From Triatoma infestans (Eukaryota; Arthropoda; Insecta; Hemiptera; Reduviidae): a stretch of DNA of 64,000 nt. The notes beneath the pieces are model-generated. The model ran no database searches, was not told the origin of the DNA, and saw only the letters and a list, made by a program, of their open reading frames with translations. The stretch covers positions 1 to 64,000 of the forward strand of contig JAAEAF010002317.1 of NCBI GenBank assembly GCA_011037195.1. Reading direction: 5' to 3'. Shown in pieces: positions 46,026 to 55,205 of this stretch. Within the stretch, counting starts at the first letter, position 1, and every line of letters begins with the position of its first letter. Made by a program: the position numbers and the translations under genes.

Positions 46026-49000
46026 TTAATAGTTTGAGTTATCAGTTAATATTTTTCTTATTGTTTTTTTTTTTTCCCATAATGTTAGACCATTGCTTCG
46101 TATAAATTCAAAGATTTCTGTATAAATATTGCCATCATCATATGATAGTATGGTGTTCAAGTTAGCGGGCAGGGGACAGCCAGTCCTGAGAACAGCCTTC
46201 CACAACCGGTCCCTACCTTTAGGGTTTTTGTTACAATCCAGGACTATGTGATTGGAATCTGCAATACTTTTAGAGGAACAGGAACAATTTTGATCAATGT
46301 TTACCCCAATTCTGGCCAGGTGATGTGGTGAATAATTGTGGTTAAATCTCAACCTGATTATTGTACTTTGAAATTTTCTATTGGCGTTAGTATATTTGGC
46401 GAACCAAGGCGTTCTGGGGATACCATTTTGAATGGCTGTATAAAACTGGCCTTTTATTTGCTTTGACAAGCCATACACCCTCTCCCATTCGGTATAGCTC
46501 ATGGCTTTAGCATAATTCTTTATATCAGCAACTAAAAGTGAGTGTGGTGATGTGTCTCGCAATGTGATCGCATGCTTGGCTCTTTCATCCACAATTACAT
46601 TTCCTCTCAGCCCAGTATGCCCTTTAACCCAGATTAAATGAACTAATTTTCCTTTATGTAAAATATTATTCAACAAGTGCACTGTTTCTAAAATAAGTGA
46701 AGTTGCATTATTAACGGGGTTTTTTAATTTCTGAAGGACACTTTTACTGTCAGAAAGTATTAATACCAGTGATTGGTCTATTGTATCAACATACTGTAGA
46801 CAATGGAACATCGCAAATAGTTCGGCTGTGAATATAGATGCATGATTATTTAGTTTAAACTGTAAAGTGGTGTTAGTGTGCATGTCGAAGATTGCACATC
46901 CGACACCGTCCTGATTCTTAGAACCATCTGTGAACAACTGATAGCCGTCGGGGAAGTGGCGCTGTAACTTGTCAATAAACAATGCATTATTAACCGCATC
47001 TGAAGTGTTTTCTCTGTACTGGAAAAAATCTGGATGTATATTATCCAGGTTTTTCATTGAGCATAGGATATCAAAGCTGAAAATTGGCAATAATTTATAG
47101 CGTTTTATTTCTAATGAGAAGTGTGACAGGTTGCTGAATTGGTCTATTAAAATGGGGACTGCCTTCTTGTGCCAGAATTTATCCGTAAATACACGGGGAG
47201 TCATTCTGCTAATCCTTTGAATGCAAGGTTGGCCTTTAATATAAAACCTTTCACTAATAAAGCGTGCAGCCAACAACTTCCTTCTGATTGCCAGAGGTTG
47301 TTGCTTGGCCTCCGCTAAGAGTGCATTAGTTGGGGTGGACCTCAGGGCGCCCAGACATGCTCTCAAGGCTTTGTATTGCAATGTGTCAATTTGTTTTAGG
47401 TGAGTGGCGGCCGCATCTCCATATAGGAAGCACCCATAATCCAGTCTAGATAAAATAATCTGTTTGTAAACCATTAAAGAAATTGTAACATCTGCCCCAT
47501 AGTTCAGGTGATTAATGTACCTTAATATATTAATACACTGTTCACACTTTTTTGTTATATACTTAATGTGCTGACTCCAGAGTAGTTTCCCATCGAGGAA
47601 CATACCCAATGTCCTCATTACGGGCTCTATTCGTAATTGGAGTCTTCCAATTTTCACTGGTGACTGTAGATTATACCTCCTTCTTCGAGTGAAGACAGTA
47701 ATGCTGCTCTTCTCTTCAGATAGCGATAGACCCTTATTAATGCACCAGTCGCTAAATATGTTCATGGCGCTGTCCAGCTTGTTTATTGCTTCCTCCAGTA
47801 TCTTATCGTTGCAATACAATATTATGTCGTCGGCGAATTGAGAGATAAACATTTCCGGTCCTAAGTATTCACCGATGTCCGCTGTATAAACATTGAATAA
47901 TAGTGGGGACAATACAGCTCCTTGTGGAAGTCCCACGTGAGTTTGTCGAGGACCATAAAATTTCTCATTGAATTTTACCTTTATGGTGCGCGATGAGAGG
48001 AAGTTGCACACATGGTGAACAATCCTGGAAGGCACACCAATGGAGATCATCCTGTTTATGAGTATGGGAATGTGGACGTGGTTATACGCATTAGATAGGT
48101 CAAGGTTCGCAGCGACCATGAACTTGCCATCCGTAAAGCTTCTGTAAGCGTCCATTACAAAGTTAGTGAGAGAATCCAGTGTACTGCGCTTTTTCCTGAA
48201 ACCGTTTTGGAATGTAGGAAGTTTACTTTCTGATTCAATCCACCACTCCAATCTAGTTTTTATGAGCCTCTCAAATGTTTTTCCTACGCATGAAGATAAT
48301 GCTATTGGTCTGTAGGATTCATATTTCTCCGCATCTTTTCCTGGCTTTAATAAGGGTACAACTATTTGATTACTCCACTCTTCTATCCTTACCTGTTTCA
48401 ACCATATTTCATTCAGAATCCGCAGCAATACCTTTTTACCTGAGTCCTCAAGGTGTGTGAGCATTGGGTAGTAGATCATATCTTCACCTGGGGAGGTGTT
48501 TGTGTTAGTTTTGAGTGCAAGGAGCAGTTCTGGGAACGAGAAAGGTTTATGTAGTTCATGAGGACTGTCTGATATTTCGGGTAGTTGGTATTGCTCGGGT
48601 ACTATTTCAGGAGTCAAGGAGTTGAGGAATTCTGGGATCCACTCACCAGTAGTCGATTTCACCTTGCGATAGCCATGACTTAGGGCCTTCACTCCACCCC
48701 ATATCTCCTTTATTGACGTGTTTCTATTAAAAGATGAGCAGAATTCTACCCATTTTTCCTTCTTTTTAGCTCTGTATGTTTTTCGACATTGTGCAGTTGC
48801 CTTTTTGCAATTGATGAAATTCGGCCAAGTAGGCGATTTTTTATAATTCTTAAAAGCTACTATATTATTTTCCTTCAGCCTGTCACACTCCTTATCCCAC
48901 CAAGGTTTCGGAGGATATCGCGGTTTATGTCCTAGATACGGTTTAATTTGTGGAATAGCCTGATGTGATGCTGTATTTATGATACTTATGAATTTGTTGT

Positions 49001-49781
49001 AACTGGCTACAGCATCCTCCTCTATATCAAATTCCGCCAACAACCTTTCCGTTAACAATACATAACTATCCCAATCGGCCATCTTTATATTCCATTTAGT
49101 ATTAGAGACAGGGCTACTATTAGTGTTATTATTGTTACTATTGCTATTATTGTAATTATTATTTTTGTTGATGTTGTTGTTAATATTTATTAGTATTCCC
49201 AAATGATCGGATCCAAATGGTTCGTCAATGACTGACCACTCCGATCTAGTAACCAGTGAAGGTGAGCAAATGGTAAGATCAATTGCGGAAGGCTGTCTGT
49301 CTGGTCTGTGTAAAAGAGTAGGTGAACCGTCATTAATAATACATAGGTTTTCAGAATTAATTGCATCCAATAGTTCATTACCTTCATAGTCGCTGAATGC
49401 ACAACCATAACTGGAATGATGAGCATTCATATCACCACATATCATAATGGGGTGCTGTACAGATTTGAAGAGCGATATCCAGGCATCAGATTTAATTTTA
49501 TGTTTAGGGGAACAATATAATGATAAAATACTAAATTCTAGTTGAGTTGATTTAATAGTTACCGCGCTAGATTGAATTTTATTATTATTAAATGTTTGTT
49601 GAGTGTTTATAATTTTGTAGTTGTGGTAGTTTTTTAGAATTATACATGTGCCACCAAACCTATCATTCCTATCGGCCCTAATGATATCGTAACCAGATAT
49701 ACTAAAATTTTTATTCTTTTTTAGCCAAGTTTCGGGTACAGTGGCGACGTCTATTTTGTTTATCTTTAAATAAGATTCCAA
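46026..49781 (-). CDS. I-clade LINE ORF2: APE endonuclease, reverse transcriptase, RNase H
   Basis: 1251 codons, uninterrupted. Endonuclease in about residues 1-215: VATVPETWLK, MICGDMNAHHSSYG near 115 and SDHLGILI near 192. Reverse transcriptase about 430-700: PGEDMIYYPML, QNGFRKKRSTLDSL, DLSNAYNHVHI (motif A), GLPQGAVLSPLLFNVY and QFADDIILYC with FADD at 649-652. RNase H about 945-1075: LFTDGSKNQDG near 950, TAELFAMFHC, LILSDSKSV near 1006 and WVKGHTGLRGN, giving the D-E-D-D set. A Cys/His C-terminal region (CSCSSKS ... H ... C) follows. An RNase H after the RT places it in the I/R1/Loa assemblage, with I most likely. Nicks the target DNA, primes cDNA synthesis and removes the RNA. Confidence 0.92.
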   Translation of the reverse strand: MESYLKINKIDVATVPETWLKKNKNFSISGYDIIRADRNDRFGGTCIILKNYHNYKIINTQQTFNNNKIQSSAVTIKSTQLEFSILSLYCSPKHKIKSDAWISLFKSVQHPIMICGDMNAHHSSYGCAFSDYEGNELLDAINSENLCIINDGSPTLLHRPDRQPSAIDLTICSPSLVTRSEWSVIDEPFGSDHLGILININNNINKNNNYNNSNSNNNNTNSSPVSNTKWNIKMADWDSYVLLTERLLAEFDIEEDAVASYNKFISIINTASHQAIPQIKPYLGHKPRYPPKPWWDKECDRLKENNIVAFKNYKKSPTWPNFINCKKATAQCRKTYRAKKKEKWVEFCSSFNRNTSIKEIWGGVKALSHGYRKVKSTTGEWIPEFLNSLTPEIVPEQYQLPEISDSPHELHKPFSFPELLLALKTNTNTSPGEDMIYYPMLTHLEDSGKKVLLRILNEIWLKQVRIEEWSNQIVVPLLKPGKDAEKYESYRPIALSSCVGKTFERLIKTRLEWWIESESKLPTFQNGFRKKRSTLDSLTNFVMDAYRSFTDGKFMVAANLDLSNAYNHVHIPILINRMISIGVPSRIVHHVCNFLSSRTIKVKFNEKFYGPRQTHVGLPQGAVLSPLLFNVYTADIGEYLGPEMFISQFADDIILYCNDKILEEAINKLDSAMNIFSDWCINKGLSLSEEKSSITVFTRRRRYNLQSPVKIGRLQLRIEPVMRTLGMFLDGKLLWSQHIKYITKKCEQCINILRYINHLNYGADVTISLMVYKQIILSRLDYGCFLYGDAAATHLKQIDTLQYKALRACLGALRSTPTNALLAEAKQQPLAIRRKLLAARFISERFYIKGQPCIQRISRMTPRVFTDKFWHKKAVPILIDQFSNLSHFSLEIKRYKLLPIFSFDILCSMKNLDNIHPDFFQYRENTSDAVNNALFIDKLQRHFPDGYQLFTDGSKNQDGVGCAIFDMHTNTTLQFKLNNHASIFTAELFAMFHCLQYVDTIDQSLVLILSDSKSVLQKLKNPVNNATSLILETVHLLNNILHKGKLVHLIWVKGHTGLRGNVIVDERAKHAITLRDTSPHSLLVADIKNYAKAMSYTEWERVYGLSKQIKGQFYTAIQNGIPRTPWFAKYTNANRKFQSTIIRLRFNHNYSPHHLARIGVNIDQNCSCSSKSIADSNHIVLDCNKNPKGRDRLWKAVLRTGCPLPANLNTILSYDDGNIYTEIFEFIRSNGLTLWEKKKTIRKILTDNSNY

Positions 49782-50172
49782 ATGATTTTTATTAATTTGA
49801 ATAATTCAGTAAAATTTTAAGCATTTTTTTTTTTTTTTAACATCTCAACTTTTCTATTTTAAAAGACTAAATAAACTTATAATTAAACATAATAGACATA
49901 CATACCCACATACATAAACATACGGGCTGTGGAATCATTTATATGAAAACCAAGAGTTATAATATTGAAGGTATATTATATTGAAGGAATGAATTATGTA
50001 CCTTTACTGCTGTTAGATTGTAATAAAGAGGGGTTTTGTTGATTTGGTATAATATTCGATGCAGTGTTGGTATTCGGCTTAGAGATATCTCTATTACTTT
50101 TGGTATTAGTTAATTTACAGTTTGTTTCTATATGATTTGTATATCTACGTAATACATCTTCCAATGTAAGAC

Positions 50173-51681
50173 CTAATTTTTAAATATCTGATCATCATTG
50201 GAATGAATTTCAGTATTAATTTTGCTCAATAATTGTGAAAGATAATTTAAATATTTTTCGTAAGAGTTATTAGTATTATTTTTGTTAGGGATAGAATAGT
50301 TTGTATTATCTTTACTAGATATGTTTACTACAGAATTATTACTATTTTGTAGCATTGGTTGTTTTGGTGTAAAGTTCGTTGTGTCTTTATTAGAAATATG
50401 TGATTTGGAATCATGACTGTTTGTTTTACTACTTCCGCTACTTGTTGAAATATTTTTTGAATTTACTGAGGTAGTTTTTTGTTCATTTTGTTCTTTTATT
50501 TTAGTTTTGGTTTTCACTTTATTTATTTTAGGTTTATTAAATGAAACGGGAATGGTTTCTTGTAATTCAGGAAAATTTTCCAGATTCGATAAAATTTCAA
50601 ATCGATTTTTAGATATTTCCGAATAACTTCGTTTATTGATATTGCTTTTTGTGCTCTCAACCTGAGTTACCCTAACAGGGCAATTTTTAAAAGAGGAGCG
50701 GTGTTCTCCATTACAATGAACACATATGGGCATAGTGGCCTCTAGAACTGGACATTCAGATATTAAATGATTTTCAGCACAATGGTCACATCGTGGTTTG
50801 CCTCGACATTGTTCTTCTGAGTGTCTGAATCTAAGGCAGTTACGACATTGACGCAGAGGTGGTACATAGGTATCAACACGACATCTTGCTCCATAAATCG
50901 AAACATATTCAGGCAAAGTTTGGCCGTCAAATGCCACTACACAAATTGGCATTTTTTCAGTTATAATTCTATCACCGTGATATACTCTTTTGGTCAACCG
51001 CCTTACGCTAATTGGTTTCACCGTCGAGATTATTTCCCCTAAAATTTCGCCTTCTTCAAGTTCGGTATCAACATCCCTAATGACTCCAGTAGAATTTACT
51101 TTGAAATTAGGAATATACGCATAAATGCCCTTGTGTTTTAGTATGTCTAATGATAGTATATCATTAGCATCTTGTGCGTTCTTTGTGGTAACTTTAATAC
51201 GATTTTTCCCTGTGACTGAAATATCTATAATTTCATCTCTAAATTTATTTGTTGATTGAATTAACCATTTTCCAAAAGACATTCTGTGTAACTTACCCAG
51301 ATTGCCATTTTTTCCTTCTATGTTTACAGTATACGGGCCCTTATCAGTTGACCTATACCTATTTTTCATGGTGGAGTTAAGATAATCATTTTTTAATGTG
51401 ATCTGGTTAGCATTATTGCTCGTTATATTTTCTTTAATGTGAACTTTTCCTTTAGAACTGTTCACATCTTCTGCTGATCTCTTAATAGACCGTTTTAATT
51501 CAGTACCATTACTGTTAGAATTATTGTTAGTAACTATTTCCATAGGTTGTTGGTTAGTAACCTCAGTTACCACCTGTACACCAGAGTTAGTATTGTTAGT
51601 TACATTTATATTCTGATCTGACTTATCTGTGACTGCTTGTTGTGAATCAGGTGGCCCTGGGCCACTACTTGTTTCAGACAT
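50173..51681 (-). CDS. I-clade LINE ORF1: gag-like nucleic-acid-binding protein with three zinc knuckles
   Basis: 502 codons. The N-terminal ~110 residues are Asn/Ser/Thr-rich and probably disordered. A folded region follows from about 115 (PYTVNIEGKNGN) to 240. Three Cys/His knuckles lie in about 270-335: CRNCLRFRHSEEQC (C-x2-C-x4-H-x4-C), CDHCAENHLISEC (C-x2-C-x3-H-x4-C) and CVHCNGEHRSSFKNC (C-x2-C-x3-H-x6-C). The tail is low-complexity Ser/Asn/Lys. This layout is that of I-, jockey- and R1-type ORF1 proteins, which bind element RNA in the RNP. Start chosen at the Met at 51681, first in the open frame. Confidence 0.88.
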   Translation of the reverse strand: MSETSSGPGPPDSQQAVTDKSDQNINVTNNTNSGVQVVTEVTNQQPMEIVTNNNSNSNGTELKRSIKRSAEDVNSSKGKVHIKENITSNNANQITLKNDYLNSTMKNRYRSTDKGPYTVNIEGKNGNLGKLHRMSFGKWLIQSTNKFRDEIIDISVTGKNRIKVTTKNAQDANDILSLDILKHKGIYAYIPNFKVNSTGVIRDVDTELEEGEILGEIISTVKPISVRRLTKRVYHGDRIITEKMPICVVAFDGQTLPEYVSIYGARCRVDTYVPPLRQCRNCLRFRHSEEQCRGKPRCDHCAENHLISECPVLEATMPICVHCNGEHRSSFKNCPVRVTQVESTKSNINKRSYSEISKNRFEILSNLENFPELQETIPVSFNKPKINKVKTKTKIKEQNEQKTTSVNSKNISTSSGSSKTNSHDSKSHISNKDTTNFTPKQPMLQNSNNSVVNISSKDNTNYSIPNKNNTNNSYEKYLNYLSQLLSKINTEIHSNDDQIFKN

Positions 51682-52395
51682 ATTTTTACTATTTATATAA
51701 AATAGCCCACTTGCCTCACCAAATAATAGTTAAACAAACTGAGTAAAAATTTCTCAAATCAAAGTAAGATAAAAATTTAAGAAAAAATAAAATAAAATTT
51801 AACACTTTCTTATTATTACACAAAGGAATTGAAATAAACTGAAAATAAACTTTAATTTAAAACCGATTTATAAGTTTTAGTTAAATAAATGCAGTAGTGC
51901 GCACTATGTTTGTTAGAGATGTTAACCGTACAGAGGTCGAACTACTACTCTTTGTTTTACTTATACCTCAATTAGTTTGCTATATAATGTTTTTTAATGT
52001 TGTGTTTTAGATATGTCAATTTTTACTTGTTTTATTGTCACATAATCACCATTAGTTTACTATATAACTGTTTTAACATTCTTATGTCTTAAGATGTTGT
52101 TTAATATAACTTATATTTATTTTTCACCTTATTCTCACATAATTAGTTTTTGCTATATATCATGTTGTTAAATAAAACCCAAATAAATTATTAAAGAAAT
52201 GTTACTTATTTATTTTTTGTTCCCCCACCAAATGCTAATAACGTTTATTGTGTAGATATATCAATTGTCTATCAATTATTAAAAGATATGTTAAATGCCC
52301 TATAATCACCTAATGAGAAATAAATGTTAAACTACCTTGTATTATTTTCCTGGGCCACATACTTATATATGATAATTTTACTGCTATGAACTAAG

Positions 52396-52466
52396 TGACC
52401 GCTTTGGTCTAGTGGGTTGCATTGCCGCCTTCTAACCCAACAATTAAGGTTCGATTCCAGGTAAAA
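52396..52466 (+). repeat. tRNA-like unit in the right inverted arm
   Basis: GACCGCTTTGGTCTAGTGGG ... AAGGTTCGATTCCAGG. A box and B box are good, at about tRNA spacing. Its mirror copy lies in the left arm. Such units can act as internal pol III promoters, and it may derive from a captured tRNA or SINE. Confidence 0.5.
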
Positions 52467-52600
52467 CAACTTTTTTATTTCATTTTATTTAAATATTTAT
52501 AATTTCTTTATATTTATAATTTAATTATTTATAATTTATTTATATTTATAATTTAATATATAATTTATTTGTAATTTAATCATCTTCGAATTGAATGATA

Positions 52601-52790
52601 ATTGTTGTGGTGGTTGGTTCCGCAGAGCTGGAAAGCATCAGAGACATTTTCCGGGGTAGCCTGCTTCATTTTGTGGTCATCGACCGGTTTTGGGCGTTCG
52701 CCCATCTTCAGGATGCGTTTTTCAGACAGTGTGACAACACAGACTTGCACAGAGCAGCTTAGTTTCACACTAACTGAGACGTATTAAAAT
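52601..52790 (-). repeat. Family A hammerhead-type repeat abutting the foldback terminus
   Basis: On the minus strand it runs from about GTGTGAAACTAAGC near 52770 through GCTCTGTGCAAGTCTGTG and the ribozyme motif to the 3' end CTCTGCGGAACCAACCACC, reaching the foldback terminus at 52601-52603. Confidence 0.7.
52678..52715 (-). ncRNA. Hammerhead-ribozyme-like motif, family A (near-intact)
   Basis: Minus strand: CATC-CTGAAGA-T-GGGC-GAAC-GCCC-AAAA-CCGGTC-GATG. Core CTGAAGA fits CTGANGA, both stems are perfect and the GTC triplet is present. The one lesion is GAAA changed to AAAA. Confidence 0.6.
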
Positions 52791-52792
52791 AG

Positions 52793-52836
52793 GTTTTAAT
52801 GACCAATATATATATATATATATTGGTCATTAAAAC
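52793..52836. repeat. Perfect 44-bp palindrome with (TA)n centre
   Basis: GTTTTAATGACCAATATA, then (TA)n, then TATATTGGTCATTAAAAC: 22-bp half-sites around an alternating TA core, able to form a cruciform. Confidence 0.9.
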
Positions 52837-52860
52837 ATATAAAACGAGATAACTCGTCTT

Positions 52861-53600
52861 TTGAAAAAAAAAAGGAATACACCTGCTTTGAGGAGGTGTA
52901 TTGCATTGACACTGATGGCAGTGTACGCAGATATTGTGGCATTCCCCAGCAAAGGAAATATAGCGCTTGATCTAGATCCCACTGTGCATTTTGAAAACAA
53001 CGACCAGGACCAAGCGATCAAAGTTGATAAAGAAAAGATAATGATTTATGAGAAGTGTATTCCCTATCTCAAAGAGAAATCCGGAAAAAGAGAGTTTCAT
53101 GAGATGAGTCTCTGTTTTGGTGAAAGAGGTGTGATCCCAAGTTCAGCTATATGATTTCCTAACGGAGTTGGGGATTAACTGCAAGGATCTGGAGATTCTG
53201 GTCGAGACTCTTGGACTCCCTCGGAATCCTGCACTCCACCTGTATTCTCAAGTTCATTATTATGGTTTTGTGTTGTGGAGTTGCCGCTGCACATTATTTT
53301 TCTTTCTTTTCTCTATATATTAGCACTTGTGATTTATTTGGTCGATTTATCTATTTATCGTTGCTACTGTATCCATTACCTTTAATCATGTGATCATTTT
53401 ATTATTCGCTTCTACATTTTTGATCTATTTCCTATATCGACGAAGACTTTAATGTTCTAGTTCATGTTGACCATTAATTTGTTTTTATTTATTATACTGT
53501 CATCACTGACCAATACGCTGTGTCTCTAGCAACCTGATGTAATTTGGCAGCATCTTCTTGATTTTGTATTACATAAATAAAGTTGTTTCTCTCTCTATTA
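52861..53600 (+). pseudogene. C-terminal remnant of a retrotransposon-type ORF
   Basis: The frame ALRRCIALTLMAVYADIVAF, LDLDPTVHFENND, KVDKEKIMIYEKCIPYLKEK and MSLCFGERGVI stops at 53152. With a one-base shift it continues as DFLTELGINCKDLEILVETL and then, in a third frame, DSLGILHSTCI. The order D-P-T-x-[RH]-F-E ... EK-x(3)-IYE-x-CIPY and a GARG/GERG block is what I recall from C-terminal nuclease-like regions of retrotransposon proteins frequent in arthropod genomes; this is recollection, not a search. The 3' part is non-coding and has AATAAAG at about 53577. Broken by at least two frameshifts. Confidence 0.5.
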
Positions 53601-53809
53601 ATGTAAAGCTGTAGAAGCGGCGAAGAGTGGATAAAACTTCTCTAGAACAACGGAAGTCTGCTGATAGATCATTGTTTGATTCCTACTGCGCACCAGAATA
53701 TTCTGTACTGACACAGCTTCCCCATTTAAGGTCATGGACATTCATCCCATAAACTATAACTGGTTGCCTTTTGATACTGAATATACAATTCTCCGCTTTT
53801 TCTCTACAG

Positions 53810-53968
53810 TCAAACCGGTCATCTCAATGGTATACACAGCGGCATACTCATCTATTAAAAGAAGAGCTCGCCACTTATCAAAATGACCAAATGAGATACT
53901 CATTCCAAAAAGAGGGATTTGAACTCGATGCTTCTCCAGCATTAGAGAACCTGATGCTTGATGTTTAG
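53810..53968 (+). CDS. Possible terminal exon of unknown gene
   Basis: A good acceptor (CCGCTTTTTCTCTACAG) is followed by 52 codons to a TAG, rich in Gln/Glu/Arg, with blocks such as HLLKEELATYQND and FELDASPALENLMLDV. The composition is protein-like and the acceptor has a pyrimidine tract, but no partner exon was found upstream and the family is not recognised. It could be part of a transposon. Confidence 0.22.
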   Translation, partial: SNRSSQWYTQRHTHLLKEELATYQNDQMRYSFQKEGFELDASPALENLMLDV

Positions 53969-54621
53969 AAATTAGACCAGTCCCCCTCAGCCTTTTTTAC
54001 TCGTGAATGAGCTTGAAAGAAAGCAGATAAGGAGAGCATGGCATGAGCATGAAACGGCCGTCTCTAGTTCGTAATCTCGATACACCTCGCATTTTTCGTC
54101 CGACTGCGGTTCCACTTACTCACTGTACACTGTAGGACGTTATGATAATTTTATATCTGATTATATCTGAGATTCTTTTCTTTCTTCTTCTTTGCTTTAC
54201 TTGCAAAAAAATGCAGGTCTTCCTCTTTGCCTTGACCTATCCACAGTCTTATCTACTTCAGGGTCTCTCCCGCTAAAATACCTCTCATATGTTAGCCGTG
54301 TAATCCGATTATCTTTCATCCGAGTGTCCTAGATAACGCAATCTAGCAGTTTCTACGACTGACATCGGATTTTCTTATGCAGTAACTTAGTTTTCTTTTT
54401 CGTTATCTGTACACGCCTTTCTCCAAAATCGGGCCGAGGATAGCAAGCATAAACTTCCACTTTCAGCAATTGAAACGAAGCTCTTCTTTATCTATATAAG
54501 GCAATTTTAGTTTTAGTTTTTTTAGGAATAGGCAAGATAATTTTTTTTTATTTTAAAAATGGACATTAATCGATTAATTATTGTGAATCGCGAAGAATCG
54601 TTTATATCTCTGAAGCGCGGG
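53969..54621. other. Intergenic, no gene seen
   Basis: No recognisable coding, RNA or repeat feature. Confidence 0.4.
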
Positions 54622-54815
54622 GAGGGATTAGCTCAGTGGAAGCGCGCTGGACTAGACACGAGGTCCCGGGTTCGAATCCAGCATGCTGCCCTTAGATTTT
54701 CTCTTCCTAGGGAGCCTCTACAACTCACTGTCCGGTGATGGGCAGTGTTGTCTGCAGCTAGAGAACACTGCTTGGAGGCCGGCAGTCCACTGAGAAGGCT
54801 CCGGGGGACACAATA
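54622..54815 (+). repeat. SINE-T, most complete copy
   Basis: tRNA-like head GGGATTAGCTCAGTGGAAGC (A box) and CCCGGGTTCGAATCC (B box), then the body CTTAGATTTTCTCTTCCTAG, CCTCTACAACTCACTGTCCG, GTGATGGGCAGTG, AGAGAACACTGCTTGG, AGGCCGGCAGT and AGAAGGCTCCGGGGG. Pol III-transcribed tRNA-derived SINE; other copies at 13300-13441, 13588-13705 and 60956-61127. Confidence 0.8.
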
Positions 54816-54974
54816 GATCTTTCAAGTCGCAGTGCAATAATCCTCTATAATAATCTAATCTACATCCCTGAAGCGCGCACTCCGAGATCATCGGCAATTT
54901 ACCGTCTCTGCGCCACTACTAACCAAGAGTCCTCTTACTTAAAGCTATTTTTATAAATTAACATTACATTTTTA

Positions 54975-55205
54975 TCATCCGTCGTAGCATGTATGTATTC
55001 TTGTATTTCTGACCGGTTTCGGATTTTCATCTATCGTCAGAGCAAATTTATCAAGTTCGTGCAGAGAGTTCACTTCAACGCACGATGAAAATCCGAAACC
55101 GGCGAGGAATACAAGAAATATGCATACTACGACGGGATGAAATACCAGATGTTATCCAGCATTGCAGACCCATCCACATATTCAATTACATTTTTACTTT
55201 AAAAC
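54975..55205. repeat. Head-to-head pair of hammerhead-carrying repeats, family B
   Basis: The left copy (54975-55080) reads on the minus strand; the right copy (about 55083-55205) reads on the plus strand and ends in CAGCATTGCAGACCC then ATCCACATATTCAAT. The right copy lacks the CTGANGA half and keeps only GATGAAAATCCGAAACCGGC. Confidence 0.7.
55005..55046 (-). ncRNA. Hammerhead-ribozyme-like motif, family B (core intact)
   Basis: Minus strand: TTTGCT-CTGACGA-TA-GAT-GAAA-ATC-CGAAACCGGTC-AGAAAT. CTGACGA fits CTGANGA, stem II is GAT/ATC capped by a GAAA tetraloop, and GAAA, palindromic ACCGGT and the GTC triplet are intact. Stem I pairs TTTGCT with AGAAAT with one mismatch. Best-preserved core in the window. 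Confidence 0.68.

Larger units (their letters stand above)
45781..51950 (-). mobile_element. Complete I-clade LINE (ORF1 gag-like, ORF2 with RNase H)
   Basis: On the minus strand it begins near 51950 with AGTAGTAGTTCGACC and ends in a 25-base poly(A) (T-run 45781-45805). It splits the foldback element inside an AAACCATTTGTTTTAC sequence. The 5' UTR is about 270 bases, ORF1 51681-50173, a 0.39-kb spacer, ORF2 49781-46026, then a 3' UTR of ~220 bases. Both ORFs are open, so the copy may be young and capable of moving. A target-site duplication could not be resolved against the T-run. Confidence 0.85.
42903..52603. mobile_element. Foldback-type element with ~0.65-kb terminal inverted repeats, interrupted by an I-clade LINE
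   Basis: The left arm 42903-43574 is the near-exact reverse complement of 51951-52603, starting at AATTATCATTCAATTCGAAG. Inside, a second inverted level pairs 43580-44049 with 44958-45336. Arms and interior are built from short sub-repeats (CTCAATTAGTTTGCTATATA, TCTTAAGATGTTTTAAATA, TTATTGTCATATAATTAC) in tandem units of roughly 145 bp. Without the LINE (45781-51950) the element is about 3.5 kb and has no credible open frame. Long inverted repeats made of tandem sub-repeats are the hallmark of Drosophila FB (foldback) elements; assignment to that group is by architecture only. Confidence 0.75.

Noticed and set aside
45781..51960. Target-site duplication of the I-clade LINE.
   Set aside because: The only shared bases at the two junctions are T's that cannot be separated from the poly(A) tail.
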